From the NCBI GenBank assembly GCA_011037195.1, contig JAAEAF010000104.1, positions 212,001-276,000 of the forward strand: a DNA stretch of 64,000 bases. Direction: 5' to 3'. Positions 12,516-46,491 of this stretch are shown piece by piece. Both the position numbers and the translations under genes were made by a program. This DNA comes from Triatoma infestans. Taxonomy: Eukaryota; Arthropoda; Insecta; Hemiptera; Reduviidae. The first letter of the stretch is position 1. Each line of letters begins with the position of its first letter. The notes beneath the pieces are model-generated. The model was not told the DNA's origin. It searched no databases and worked only from the letters and a program-made list of their open reading frames with translations.

Positions 12516-13795
12516 TATTGTTATATTTATATGCTCCCCGCACTTTCTTGGTTTGGGCCAGTTAGATAGACGCTTTCAAATTAAATACATATAAATAAGC
12601 TCCATTTCGTGAAGTCTGGTACTAATAGACAAATGGTCAGAAAAATAGGGACTCTCTGTCGCAGATGATGCAGGAGCTCTAGCTTGTTGATTGGGAAAAT
12701 GCCTTCAATTACCTCCTTTTCGCTCACATCAAGTACGAACAAGTAGGACTTCTTAAAAAAATAATTTCTTGCTTTGAAGCAGTATATTGATGCAGTGCAG
12801 CTTTCATATCGCAAAAGATCAGCTCTAATTCGCGATCTCATCGAAAGCAATGACCTTTCTGGCAGAACATCTATACAAGCAACTTGCAACCCCTTCCTGA
12901 GAAAGAATGGAAAACGGTAAGCAGTCTCTGGTTTGGAGCGTGGTGGAATAATTTCGAGGGGAACGTTAATTTTTCTTTTTCAAGAATTGGGAATTGACAG
13001 AAAGGAAATTCCGTTTTGGCAAAGACTATCATTTTAGTCCCCTTTGCCAACATACAATTCATCTATCTAGGGACATACTTTCATTTTATTACTATTTTCT
13101 TTCATTTTGTCATTTCTAATTTTATGTATTTATTTTGTTAAACCTTTTTTAAGTATATTCTTAAGATTGGACTTCATTTTGGCGTCTTTCTCCACTAGAA
13201 GAAAAAACTGCTTGTTTTGAGAAATAACTAATTGATATAATACCAATCATCTATTTGGGCAGCAATCATCTATTTATGCAATAAAATATTTCTCCTAATC
13301 TCTTCCGAAAAACGTATTAATTGGAGAAGTGTTTGTAGGTGAGGTTATCACCTATAGTAATGTAGATATCTCAACATTTAATCACATGTCTAATCTGTGA
13401 CTGAATACTTTTAAATATTGTCAATTTTTTTAGAAAGGACGGAACGATTTTTTTTCTAATCTTTTCCGCTTTTTAATTTAAAAGAACATATATCAACTTT
13501 TTCTTTAATGCAGTGTTTATTTAAAAAATATATCATTTAAATATTACATAATACCTTTATTCATTTTCCAAATTCCAACCTAATATAGTTCTTTTGATTT
13601 GATACATATTTATATCATTAAATGTTGCACATTCACCCTTATTTATTTTCCCAAAATTTCAACCAAATACAATATATTTTGTTTAAAAAATATTTACATA
13701 TATCATTTAAATGTATATAAATGCCCTTATTCATTTCCTAAAATTTCATCCAAATATAGCATTACATTTTACTTTTATTTTAGAAATATTTTAAA
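12516..13795. other. Intergenic DNA downstream of ALAD, no recognised gene
   Basis: Two overlapping minus-strand open stretches (13062 to 12871 and 12889 to 12581) are less AT-rich than their surroundings and might be an old transposon, but I recognise no family. The rest (13080-13795) is very AT-rich with repeats of the type TATCATTTAAAT. Confidence 0.5.
13774..13779 (-). promoter_or_regulatory. AATAAA polyadenylation signal of ALAD
   Basis: On the minus strand AATAAA lies 16 nt past the ALAD stop codon (13798-13796), predicting a very short 3' UTR. Confidence 0.5.
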
Positions 13796-35263
<21,468 letters not shown>

Positions 35264-35316
35264 CTGCAATAAAAAATTAAAATTATAGTTTTGTCATATA
35301 TAATACATAAAGAGTA

Positions 35317-36107
35317 TGCCGGAGGTAGAAGGCACTAAGTCCATTTTGTCCATATTATATAACTTTGTCTATAACTTTGTTACTCTACGCAGAGATATAG
35401 GGCACTAAGTCCTATTTCAAAAAAAAGGAAAAAAAAAGAGAGATATGCACTTTTGAAAATGTTTGTATTGGAGCTAAAGGGCACCAGGTGTACCTTTGAA
35501 GCCTTATGCCTTTATTGTACTGCGAACGTTATAGCACTATCTAGACAAAGTGCCTTATAATGCGATATACCTCGATTGCATCGCGCGTCACTGGATCGGC
35601 TGTTTGTTTGTTTATGGTAGTAACCCCATTCTTGTAGTTAGGTTGTTTTGTTAGTTTTATTGCAGGTGTAGAGCTTATCATGTTTGACTCCTATACAAAA
35701 CATTGCTTTTTTCAACATTTCAGCAGTACTGATGACATCAGTTGTTAATAATTAATACATTTAAAACATCATTGTATAATATTTGTCATGCGAGTGAAAT
35801 AAATGAATTCTGAACACTGAAGAATGCATTTTTTATTAACATTAAACGTAGAGGCACTGTGACTATGGGCTACATATATCCACTACGAACGACACTATGT
35901 CCACACATTTTTTTTTTAAATTGTTTTTTAAACCTACAAAAATACAGTATTATAATTTAAAGGTCAATAGTCTAAAAAATAAATTGGATGGGGTTTTTGT
36001 GAATGATATACATTAACAGGCAGGATGTAAATTAATAAACAAAAAACGTTTAAACGTTTCTCCTCTAAAATTTCAATTTTGTGACATAGTGCTCTTTACC
36101 TTCGGCA
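35317..36107. mobile_element. Non-autonomous TIR DNA transposon with TA target duplication
   Basis: 791 bp flanked by TA on both sides (35315-35316 and 36108-36109). The ends TGCCGGAGGTAGAAGGCACT and the complement of the right end, TGCCGAAGGTAAAGAGCACT, agree at 17 of 20 bases. GGCACTAAGTCC recurs inside at 35398. No open frame of note. TA targets fit Tc1/mariner-type insertion, but the family is unknown to me. It starts 54 bp upstream of the ALAD start codon. Confidence 0.8.
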
Positions 36108-36109
36108 TA

Positions 36110-37100
36110 CAGTAATATTTTGCACCCATTCAAAATGTTACAAAAAGATGCTATACTTCACCTATATTCTATACAATAAAAATATATACTGCAATATTTA
36201 CATAAATATAAAGAAGGATTTATCTATACTCGAATTTAAGTAGCGCCACAAATCGCAATTCATATTGCTGATAGACATTATTTAATTAAATGTTTCCCTT
36301 AACCGGGAAAATATAAATGTTCTACCAATTAATCTCAATGTGAATAAGTAAAGGAAGATTTTTTTAACTTAATGTGCTCCCAAATACAAGTTACATGTGA
36401 AAATACTTTTATTTCATATGGAGAAGTATGACTACTCATATTCATATTTCGCACGAAGTTCCAATAAAGATAAAAGAAAGATCTAATATGGTTATTGACA
36501 ATCGAAATCCAAAAGGCTTAAAACATGATAAGAGCGGAGTGTTTAAGCTATCATATAAATGAAAAAAAGAAGATATTTATTTACCTCTTCTTCCCAAATT
36601 AGCTGGTCGGACAGTTACAAAAAGGCTTTTGTTAGTTATTTCGAGAATTATTGTTACAATACTGAGTTTGGAATAAATCGGGGAAGATGCTTGAATACTG
36701 GAACATAGAAATGAGATAGAAGCGATGTACGTATAAAGAAAAGACAGTATATGAAATAAGACTTGGAGGATTGCTTGGTTACTAATTGCTGGTAATTTAG
36801 GTCGCGGTTAGTGGTTAATCCTGCTTGGTTTAATTTATTTTGTATTAAAAGGCCTTTTAAACACTAAGTTAGTAAAAAAATGGCTTCTAAAATACGATGA
36901 AACACGTTGTGGAGTAAAACTCATGAAGTTTTGGTTTTGAATATTTATGTAATATTCTAATTAAAAGTTAATACAAAAAAAATAAAAAAATTACGATACG
37001 TCAAAGAAAGCTCGGCAAACTTAAAAAGTAAAAAAAAATTGCAAAAATAGAAGTTGCTAAAGCGTACAAATATCAAGTTATAATCATTACTATTAACTGA
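36110..37100. other. AT-rich intergenic DNA, nothing recognised
   Basis: No coding motif, terminal repeat or tRNA-like box found between the TIR element and the BEL/Pao element. Confidence 0.6.
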
Positions 37101-37118
37101 ATTACAATTACTCCCTCA

Positions 37119-40100
37119 TTACAAAGTCATTTCAAGAACGCATTGCAAATGGTAAATATGTCTTAAATACAGGTCTTGCTTGAAGCATACGCGAGATTTC
37201 TTTGTGAGTTGGATGAGATTCTGAGAGTTGTGTTGGGAAAGCCTGTCCTTGTAGGAATGTACGCTAATGCTAGGTAAGTGGGCAGAAAACCAGAAAATGA
37301 CCGGGCGTGAGGGGTTCCGGATCGTTGGGTCGGAAGAGAGGGCGCACAGAGGGCGCGAGTTCAGGATCGCCTCGACGTCGGTGGTCACGGTGAGCAGCTC
37401 CTCGTAAGTGAGGCGCTGATCACCAATGACGCGGATGAGACGGTGTTTGGCGGACTTAATAGCCGCTTCCCAGAGGCCTCCAAAATGAGGACTGGCCGGG
37501 GGGATAAATCTCCAATCAATGCCAGCGGAAGCGGCAGCGCGACAGACCGCCTGTTGGTGACGTTCGTCACTCAACAGGCGACCGAGTTCCCGAAGCTCGT
37601 TGTGGGCTCCGACAAAGTTAGTGCCGTTGTCGGAAAAGATGGTGGTCGGAGCCCACGGCGAGCGGTGAAACGGCGGAAGGCGGCGAGAAAGGCGGATGTA
37701 GAGAGCTCTGACGCGATCTCGAAGTGCACGGCTTTGGTGGTGAAGCAGATGAAAGCCACCAAGTAGCCTTTAGTGACTACCGCGCCACGGAGGCGAGCAC
37801 TAGAAATGGCGAATGGGCCGGCGAAGTCAACGCCGGTAACGGTGAAGGCGGTGGCGGAGGTGACGCGTTGAGCGGGGAGGTTGCCCATGGGTTGGATGAC
37901 GGGGCGCGGTTTGGCGGTGAAGCATCGGTTGCATTTCCCGATGCGATGGCGCACCACATTGCGTCCATCCAGGATCCAATAATGGCGGCGGATATAGGCG
38001 TGAGTGGCGAGAGCTCCGGCGTGTAGAAGGCGAATGTGGGCGTCGTCGATGATGAGCTGGGTGAGTAGATGCTTCTTGGGAAGCAAGGCGGGATGGCGGA
38101 AACCATATGGCTAAGAGGAGCAGACGAGAGACGCCCGCCGACGCGAAGTACCTGCTCATCATCAACGAAGAGATGAAGCTGGCGCACAAGGCGGATGTCG
38201 AGATCGCGGGTCACGGGCTTCTTGGATCTCTTTATCCAGGTGCGTGGATTGGGCCAGGCGTATTAAGGCGAGAGTGGCGAATCGGATCTCGGAGGCGGTG
38301 AGGAATCCGATGCGGTGAGCGGAGGAATTGCGGCAGTTGAAGAGAAAGCGCAGACAGTAGGCGGTTACGCGCTGTAGGGCCGTTAGCGACGAGACGGTGT
38401 CTTCAAAAACGGTGTCTTCCTCGGTGAAGGTGACAAGCACAATCGAAGCGGGGGGTGTGGCCTCTTGTTCGATGGAAGCCTCATCACCAGGTGTGGGGGT
38501 GTGAGGCCAGGAGGCGGGAGCGGCGGCGAGCCAGGAGGGCCCCTTCCACCGCAAGGGGTATTCCTCGAGATGGTGAGGCGCAATCCAGGAGGGTTGTCCT
38601 GGCAAGAGACATGGCGCCACGCGTTAGGCGGAAGGAGATCTTGAATTTCGGTCACGTAAGTTCTTCCAACGGTGACTCTCACCGCGAATCCAGGCGAGAG
38701 TGACTGTTGAGTCGGAAAACGCGGTGATCAAGGCACCCAGATGAGGAAGCATGCGCGTATTGACTGTGTGAAGAAGCTTGGCGAGAAGGGGAGCGCCGCA
38801 GAGCTCCAAGCGCGGTAAGGAGATGGTTTTACTAGGAGCCACCTTTGACTTGGCGGTAAAAAGATGGACATGATGGTGACCAGTTGCGGTGGTGGTGTGC
38901 AAATACACGACCGCGGCGTACCCAGATTCGGAGGCATCGCAGAAGCCGACAAGATGATGAGCAGACGAGGGATGAACGGTGGGCAATAGGCGCGGTATTT
39001 GAAGGTTGCCAAGATCCGGGAGGTGACTTTGGAAGACATGCTAAGGCGCGGCGAGCTCCTCGGGAAGGGTTTGGTCCCATTTCAATTGGAGACGACATAG
39101 CTGGCGAAAGAACAATTTGGCCCAGAAGATAACGGGAGTGAGCCACCCGAGGGGGTCAAAGATGCGCGCCATTTGGCTGAGGACGGTGCGCTTGGTGGAG
39201 GCGGGATCGCTAAGGCGGACGGCGTAGAAAAAGATGTCCGCGGTGGGGTCCCACCCTAGCCCCAAGATCTTGAGGAATGGGTCTCAATCCAAGCAGAGCG
39301 GACCTCAGACGGGGGGAGGCGGCAATGATCAGGCGGAAGGTCCTGCAGGAGGGCGGGAGAGTTAGAGGCCCATTTTCGCAACTCGAATCCGCCCGCCATG
39401 AGCAGCTGCTGCAGTTGGGCGCGTAGGACTTGGGCTTCGGAAGTTTTCCGTTATACAAGGCCTTTTCGGACATTTAATAACTTTCCGAGTTTCGTATTTC
39501 TCTCTTTGTGTATATATATATCTGTATGTATGTTTTATCATATAATATCTTCTTTTGTAAAGGTATACCTTCCTTATTATTTTTATTATCTTTTGGATTG
39601 GAAAATATATGTATTATCGAACTTGCACGTACAGTTTTCATTGCCTGTTAGACTGCCTGAGTGAAGAAAAGCTTGTCTTTATTGGTACGTAGTTTCTTTA
39701 TCTCTCTCTTTATTTCTTCTGATTTTTAATAATCTTTGTTATTTAATTTTGTTTTATTTAAATCACTGGCTGAAAAGACTGGCGCCCAACTATCTGAATA
39801 TCTAAGAAATTTTCAAAATAACCGGAACCTGGTTATACGATAGATTGGAACAGGGCGCGGAATTCCCCCCAGCGGCAGATATCACTGGAGAAGGTGGGAA
39901 TGAAAATTGTGGGGAGGCGCGGATAAGGAATAGGGTTGGAGAAAGCGGTGCCGGCGGAAACAGGCGCGGTTGGTTGCTGAGGACGGGCCTCGCCGAGGAT
40001 TTGCTGGATGCGAAAATAGATGAGGCGATTCTCCTGACATCCATCCTCGAAAGCCTCCTCGGAGAGGCCGTCTGGAAGATTATCCGCATGCTTAAGCGGG

Positions 40101-41095
40101 TCAACGACCTCGAGGAACGACTGAAATTCCTTTGCCAAGAGGTCTTCGTGGATAAATGCGAACTCGGGCGTAAGGGCGTTTTCTTTCCGTAATGCCAGCA
40201 GTTCCTCGATTTGACTAAGAAAGAACGCCTTAACTAGACGAGTTTAGCGTTCGAAGGCAGCTGTTGAAATAGGAGGCGTACCGGAGGGGAGACGCTTTTT
40301 TGGGGCCTTGGTAGCGACAAACAACAAGAAAACCGATAATAAATCCGGCCCGGAGGACCACAATGTCTGCGCGGCAGACACCCAAGGTGCGGTGGCGAAC
40401 GTACGCCAAGAAGCGAAATGAAAGAAGCAAGAGAAAAGGCGATAATACAAACTAGTAAAGAAAATATGATTAAGAGAAAAAGGGTAAAACTTACCTTGAG
40501 ATGATGACGATCGAAGGTCAGCAGGCGACGGTGAAGGAGATCAGTAAAGGGTGAAGGAAAATGGCGCGGATGTGTGTATGTGCTATGTAGGCATGTATGT
40601 GTGGCGAAAGAAAGGATATCAGGTGAAAGGAAGGGAGTTAGAGTGCTCCGTGGAAGCGGAGGACGCTGTTGTAGAACTGCCAGACGAACGATGCCAGGTG
40701 CGAACGATGTATCCTCTTGAAGGTGAGGGCGCGAGAAGTGCTTCTTATTATTCACCGAGGAAAAATAAGTGAAACTATCCCGGTGACTAGGCGCGTATAG
40801 ACGAATAAATGTACTGGCAGTACTAACTGCGTAGGAGAAGCGGAAAACAAACTGCACAGGCGAGATATAGCGGGAAAGTGGCCAGAGCTCAGCGTTGGGC
40901 GGATGAGCCAACGGAAGTAGTGGGGAAGGGAATATGAGGCGGAGTGATGTAATATGTGGGAAGAACTAAACATAGTAATTAAAAAATAGGGGAGAATAAA
41001 GCGGAAGTGGCTAATGGTACGGAGAACGCGCGCGCACGCACGGGCGGATGCACGCGTGCGTGAGCAGGAGAGCTGGGCGCAATAACCACCGACCC
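37119..41095 (-). mobile_element. BEL/Pao LTR retrotransposon, degenerate and internally deleted
   Basis: Read on the minus strand. A likely 5' LTR or leader starts TGTTGGGTCGGTGG at about 41094. A gag-like frame begins near 40240 (LLALRKENAL, then FLEVVDPLKHADNL). After a break at 39830-39480, pol resumes: LQQLLMAGGFELRKW near 39420, MARIFDPLGWLTPVIFWAK (39170-39115), the RNase H part HLVGFCDASESGYAAVVYLH (38955-38897), then integrase with its HHCC region (HAGALATHAYIRRHYW, CNRCF) at about 38030-37920, VTGVDFAGPF near 37840 and SPHFGGLWEAAIKSAKH (37495-37445). Frameshifts are present but long stretches stay open. Much of RT is missing and no 3' LTR was found. It is far richer in GC than the host DNA. 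Confidence 0.88.
39480..39830. other. AT-rich segment interrupting the BEL/Pao element
   Basis: Sharp switch from GC-rich pol sequence to AT-rich DNA and back to GC-rich gag sequence. It replaces the protease and most of RT. No element was recognised; it could be an insertion-deletion or an assembly join. Confidence 0.5.
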
Positions 41096-41174
41096 AACAT
41101 TTACGTTAATTTTTATCGAATTATTATAATTTGTTTGATGAATTACTCATTTTTCCTGGTCATATTGTAACACC

Positions 41175-42135
41175 TTAATGTGCAAAAATTGTTATTACTA
41201 ATGGATGAATATTGAAGGTAAAGAGAAAAAATAAAAAACATTCACTCATTGCATTCTTGGCCATATCACTGTGGGACTTGGAAGCTATATCTAGTAGAAA
41301 ATGATGGAGGCCCTTATTAAAGTCGGGATGTTGCCTTCTCCAATAGAATTCCGCGAAGTATCCATAAAATGGTCTTCTGCCTAGCAATTCGCGTATACCA
41401 TTCCTTATGTTGTGGTACATACGCCCAATATTTTCAGTATGCGCCCCACAATGTAGGTCCACAAAATGTAAGGAATGATTTATCCTGAGATACTCATAAT
41501 CGCGGTCACTTAGGAGGGGATCATGTAATCGAGATTATGGTTGTACCCGTTATAATTCTGACACGAATGACAGACATCAATATCGCGGTTGTTCGGCTAA
41601 AAACTGGGTCTAAAAAACACTTTTGGGGGCCCCTCCCGAAGTAACCGAATACCCATTGGCCTCTAATTGCGCGTTTACCAAATTTAGCCTGATCTATTTC
41701 TACTGTCATTCCCGGACCGCCCGACGTATAATTTCTATTGAGCATTATGGTTATGGAAATCTCACGACGGATGTTACTCTCATCAATTGCGTGATTATGA
41801 ACCTTAACAATACAAGTGATCAGATTATGTCGCGAATGGGCTAAATTTAGCCAACATGTAACCATTTCTACTATTTTAGAAATGCTTAATTTGGATTGGC
41901 CAAAAAAGGTGTTTTTTCTTATGCTACAAGAAAAATTACATCTTACCCCGTTTACATTATTTCTTCTGCGACATCTATATCGATTTCCTAAATGGTTCAA
42001 AGTACATAGTTGCCCACATGTACATAATTTTCATTTAAAAGGCAACTGTGTTTGCAATAACTCAATGATTTTCATTTCATCGATGGCCATGCGTACAATA
42101 TCACATATGCTTCTTTCACAGCTTTCACGGAGCAT
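41175..42135 (-). pseudogene. Merlin / IS1595-like transposase, near full length, mutated
   Basis: Minus strand from an ATG at 42135. A zinc-ribbon-like start (CTCGQLCTLNHLGNRYRCR, about 42035-41980) is followed by CSIRKNTFFGQSKLSISKI, MTVEIDQAKFGKRAIRGQW (with the first catalytic Asp), VFGYFGRG, ITGTTIIS, LHCGAHTENIGRMYHNIRNG (41455-41396) and FYGYFAEFYWRRQHP. This order is that of ISXO2/IS1595-type transposases, known in animals as Merlin. One stop lies near 42057 and a frame break near 41520, where the second catalytic Asp would be. Terminal repeats were not found. Confidence 0.85.
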
Positions 42136-42315
42136 ATTTACTGATAAATTAAAGAAGAAAAACACATCCAAAAATATACGGTGAAATCAAATTTGAATGT
42201 AACCAACTACGAGAATGTCAACTGAGCTACTAATATAATACATTTTTCAATAATCGTTGCAAATGATTATGGGTAGCCAATTTAAATCAAAGTATAGATG
42301 CTGCACTTCATACAT

Positions 42316-42590
42316 GAAAATATTAAAGAACGATTATTGTAAATATAAGCAAAAAATGAATAAGCGTTTAAAAATTAAAGAAATAAAAAAAAAATAAATG
42401 AAAATAATGTAATTGAAGTGTTTTATTTATTGATTTGCAAATTAAGGAAAATATTAAAAAACGATAACTGTAAATATAAGCAAAGAATTAATAAGCATGT
42501 AAAAAATAACGAAAGTATTATAAAAAAGTAAATAAACAATAAATGTAATAAAGTATTTGAAGAGTTGTATTTATCGATTCGCAAATTAAT
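42316..42590. repeat. Two-copy tandem repeat, unit about 130-140 bp
   Basis: GAAAATATTAAAGAACGATT at 42316 and GAAAATATTAAAAAACGATA at 42447 start parallel blocks that share TGTAAATATAAGCAAA, AATAAGC, TAATGTAAT and GCAAATTAA in order. Diverged tandem duplication between the Merlin remnant and MRPS6. Confidence 0.8.
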
Positions 42591-43535
42591 CGAACGGCGA
42601 AGTTGTCAACTGACACTACGTGAAGGTAGTTGTTGGGAGGAGTGTTAGGTTATGTCCGGCATATAGGGCCTATCATTCAGCATTAATACTACTTTTTTCT
42701 TTTTTAATACGGTAGATAAAAGAAAAAAATTATATATATAAATATAGTTTGGTTTTTTATTTTATGCTTTGTAATATTCATTATAAGAAATAAACATCAC
42801 CCAATCAATGAATCAAATATCTTTGATATTTTTTTTGTAATATTTTGGACAGATTTCTTCTCAGCAGACCAGAGCATAATAAATGTAGATCCCTTAAAAC
42901 AGTGAAAAGCCTCTTGGCTAGCATGCAGTAATAATAATTTAGTAGCCAAGCATCTTATATGTATAAGACTTGGTGTAGGCAACAGAAGATAAAATAACGG
43001 GAGTTCTAACTAACCACCTTTTATTTAATTTATTAATTTAAACATTAATCACACAAACGAGCCAAGAGTTACCTCTTTTATATGTAATAATAGGGTATAA
43101 GTAATGGATACTTCTCATTACATATATTACTTTTTATACTTTATCGTACTCAACTATTTTATTTATTATATTCCTTTCTTTTAAGTATAAAAAAGATCAT
43201 TCTTTGGGACTCACTAAATTTTATAATTAAAAATATCAGTACCTTTCGTCAATGGCTTAATTAGTAACTTCCTCAATCCTCCTTCCTACCTCAATTGTAA
43301 ATTAAAAATTACCGTGAACGATACTAATGACTTGCCGTTCCCGTAACACAAAGCAATCATTTAGAGCAGGGATTGTTAAACAACCGATTCGGGTAGGTTA
43401 CTATAGAGTTATCTATTTGATATGTACAACGTGCTACATTACACACTACTTCCAGTAAATTCTCTGATAAGATCAGAAAATAGTTTACTTTAGAATCAGT
43501 ATTTAACTTCATATCCTCGACTTCTCCAAAAAATT

Positions 43536-46156
43536 ATGATAACTTATGAACTCGCTTTGCTTTTACGAGTTATGCCAAAGGTAAAGTATTTTCTCTTCAT
43601 TTTTATTCAATCATTAAGTAGAGGCAAATCGCCATTGAAAATAGATTAAATTAATAAGTAGTGAAGAGAAAAAACAAAGTAGTATATTTTTATCAATTAC
43701 AGAAATAGCCGGACTTTATTACCAATTTCTCCACAATTAATATACTATAATATTATGTTTAGTCACATTTTCGAAGCATGTTACAAGAAATAAATTTTCT
43801 TTCAGACAGAACTTAAAACCGTATTAAAGAGAACGGCTTCAGCTATTTTTGATAAAGGAGGAATAATTAGAAAGATAGATAGTCTAGGAACTCAGAGAAT
43901 ACCATATAAAACTAGCATTCATGGAGCACTTCACCGAGAAGCTAGGTAATTTTGTAGGTAGCATAGCACAGTGTTAAGTTTGGTTTTTGAACAATTATAG
44001 ACATTTGCAGTTGCACAGAAATCGGGAAATGACACATCCTAATAGTGTCTTCTACATTAATGACAAATTTTATACTACTTCTTACGAAGGTTCACAAATC
44101 AGCATTCGAAACATTTAATTTGGCAGTTTTTATGTATTATTATCTGGTGGTAACGATCAGGACAACGGTCGATACTACTGTTGATAATATATCATTCTTT
44201 TATTATATTTTATCCCTACTTTTCTTTCTGAAGTAAAATCATCTGGTGTAATTGAAACTTATTAATTAATTGCACATTAAAGTAAAAACGTCGAATGGCC
44301 AAACAGCCTGTAATGGCAAACTTATAATTCTATTTTCTAACAATTACAAATATATACCAGATCCAATTTTTTTTCCATCTTAGTAACTCGGCCAATAGAA
44401 CTCGACGTTCATCGATGACAGCATTTTACCATTATGCTCAGTTCAGTGCTCTGCCAACATGTTTAAGCAATGTCAGTGCAGAATGGATCCGATATTTTGG
44501 CACAAAACATTTTGGGTTAGTGGCAGATATGTTTGAGCAATCCGATACACCTGTAATCAGATTTTGGCCTTGAAATCAGAAAGAACTTGAAGTCGAGAGT
44601 GAGTTTACAAAAGGGATAAAGGAGTGCTGCTGTTATTTTCCAGCGAAAGTTATTTTGGGCCGCGGAGGATCTCAGATCACTAATGAAGACTAACACAGCT
44701 TTACACGCCCACCCTCTTAGCATGTAATATATGTATTAGAATCGAATATACTCCTATTAGATAGGTGAAATATTATTCTCAGATAATATAACTTCACTTG
44801 TTGATTATCGTATCATTTTAGTTGACGGACCTCAATAATTTTGAATTTATTTTGTTTATATTATGCGATTGCGAAAACGCAAAACACTTAGGTCTTCGGA
44901 TGTTGGATAGCACTAGAATGAGAACTTCTCTGAAGAAGCTTATTGGAATATGATTGAAATTTCGCTTTATAAAAATCCACTTACGTGGTCTCAGCCCGAA
45001 GATCTGTTTTTTGATCGCGGAAGCTTGAAAGATGATGTGAGTCTGAAATATAATTACTATATGGGATAAAGCAGAGATGTAAAATCATGTTATCTACAGA
45101 GGGCTTAAGTTGAATATAGAAAAAAATCGATAAAAATAAAGTTCATTTTAAAAGATTTTATAGATTTTTTAAAGCTGGAATGGTAGCTTATTTATTAAAA
45201 ACTCAAAGTATATAAAAGTGACATTCTCATCATCTGTTTTGATCTTTCATCAGACATTCTTATTTCATTACATTAGACGTAACAAATGATTCAAGGCAAG
45301 ATAAGAAAAAGCAAGTATAAGTTTCTAGCTTGATAATTCTCTTCCATTAATAAAATGGAAAATGAAATCAATGTAAGTCGAAAATAAAAATTCACCAACT
45401 TGCGACACGCAGAAATTCTTAAACCCTCCGTATCGGCCTCGATACTATTTGAGTTTGACGCGTATGATTGAATGCATAAATGCAGTTCAATAGTTTTCAA
45501 AACCTGTCTCTGCCAAAAACTATCTGTCTCGCATTTTTATTAAGAGTGCATAGTAGGTCTCGAACATGTCCATTATTGTAGATCCAACTAACTATCAGTA
45601 AGAATTCTATTTATTTTGTTAATAAATATTCATAATTTTCTGTGAGAATGTAGCTTAAATACCAATACTATAATCCCCAGTTAAACTCAATTTCATGTTT
45701 TATATAATTCACTTTGTTTAATTCATAGAATAGTTCAGAACTTAGTCTGATCGTTATAAGCTAATTTAAGTAAATTTTTATCATAGGTATAACTAATCTT
45801 GATGTTTTTCAGTTATTTTGTATTTTCGTTCACTGTCCCTCCGGCCAAGATAGATTCATTAATTGAAGAGTATAACAGGGACATTGACATAATTAGAAAT
45901 CGCATATATAAAGCGAATAATGAACAAGATTTTCCTTGCACAATAGAAGAAGAAATGAAACCCGCTCCTTATAGGTAAATGAGAAAAGTATTGTTAATAA
46001 GAGTCATTTTTTTATTACATCCTTTGGTGCTTATGTAAGTAATTAATTTTTAGATCTGAAGTTATAAAAATGCTAGAAGAAGGAAAGAAAAAACAGGCTA
46101 GACTACCGAAGTTTAAATATAATACAGGTTTAAGTTATTATCCGTTCCAAAAATAA
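43536..46156 (+). CDS. MRPS6: Mitochondrial ribosomal protein S6 (bS6m), complete, 4 exons
   Basis: Small-subunit protein of the mitochondrial ribosome, bacterial S6 family. Exons 43536-43580, 43806-43945, 45813-45974 and 46054-46156 give 450 nt, 149 residues (human protein 125). The start MITYELALLLRVMPK matches the first beta strand of S6. Exon 2 has LKRTASAIFDKGGIIRKI and SLGTQRIPYKTSIHG, the characteristic loop and strand. Exon 3 has YFVFSFTVPPAKIDSLIEEY and DIDIIRNRIYK. Exon 4 adds a basic extension ending GLSYYPFQK. Phases agree at all three junctions. The ATG is the first in the exon and fits the family start. The stop overlaps an AATAAA. Intron 2 (1.87 kb) holds no element I recognise. 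It converges with the FCF2-like gene, with 335 bp between stop codons. Confidence 0.95.
43946..45812. other. MRPS6 intron 2, no recognised element
   Basis: AT-rich except for 44390-44720, which is less biased and may be an old element (a frame near 44640 reads KLFWAAEDLRSL), but no family could be assigned. Confidence 0.5.
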
Positions 46157-46157
46157 A
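46152..46157 (+). promoter_or_regulatory. AATAAA polyadenylation signal overlapping the MRPS6 stop
   Basis: The stop TAA (46154-46156) is part of AATAAA; if used, the 3' UTR is minimal. Confidence 0.5.
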
Positions 46158-46484
46158 ATATAAAGTTAATTAAGAGCATTGTTTTCATAGTTGGATTTGT
46201 TAATATCAATCATTGTTAATATCATAGCAACTGCTGGATATTGTTGCGGATGAAGTTCAGAAGTTTACAGTTATGTTGTGAAGTTTTTTGTTTCGCTTAA
46301 AGTTTAATTGCTCTGGATAGATTGCAAAGTGTATACAATCATTTACCCTCTAATTTATTGGGGTAGTTGTAGATTTTTGTCATCTAGAGTGTACTAGAGA
46401 AAATGGTATTTACATCATCTGCACAGTGAATAAATATGTCTGAATTTTGTCAAAATGATTAAATAGGTAATAAGAGTGACTTAT

Positions 46485-46490
46485 TTTATT
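46485..46490 (-). promoter_or_regulatory. AATAAA polyadenylation signal of the FCF2-like gene
   Basis: Minus-strand AATAAA lies one base past the stop codon (46494-46492). Confidence 0.45.
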
Positions 46491-46491
46491 T

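Noticed and set aside
12581..13062. Two minus-strand open frames as a gene
   Set aside because: No family recognised and no splice-linked continuation; left as unexplained.
37443..39132. Several plus-strand open frames
   Set aside because: They are antisense to BEL/Pao pol and integrase, which have clear motifs on the minus strand.
40234..40911. 225-codon minus-strand open frame
   Set aside because: It covers the LTR/leader of the BEL/Pao element; high GC makes long open frames there by chance and the translation has no known domain.
42797..42982. ALAD first exon candidate
   Set aside because: Superficial similarity only; the true first exon with HPLLREW and NLMYPVF and matching phase is at 35263-35145.
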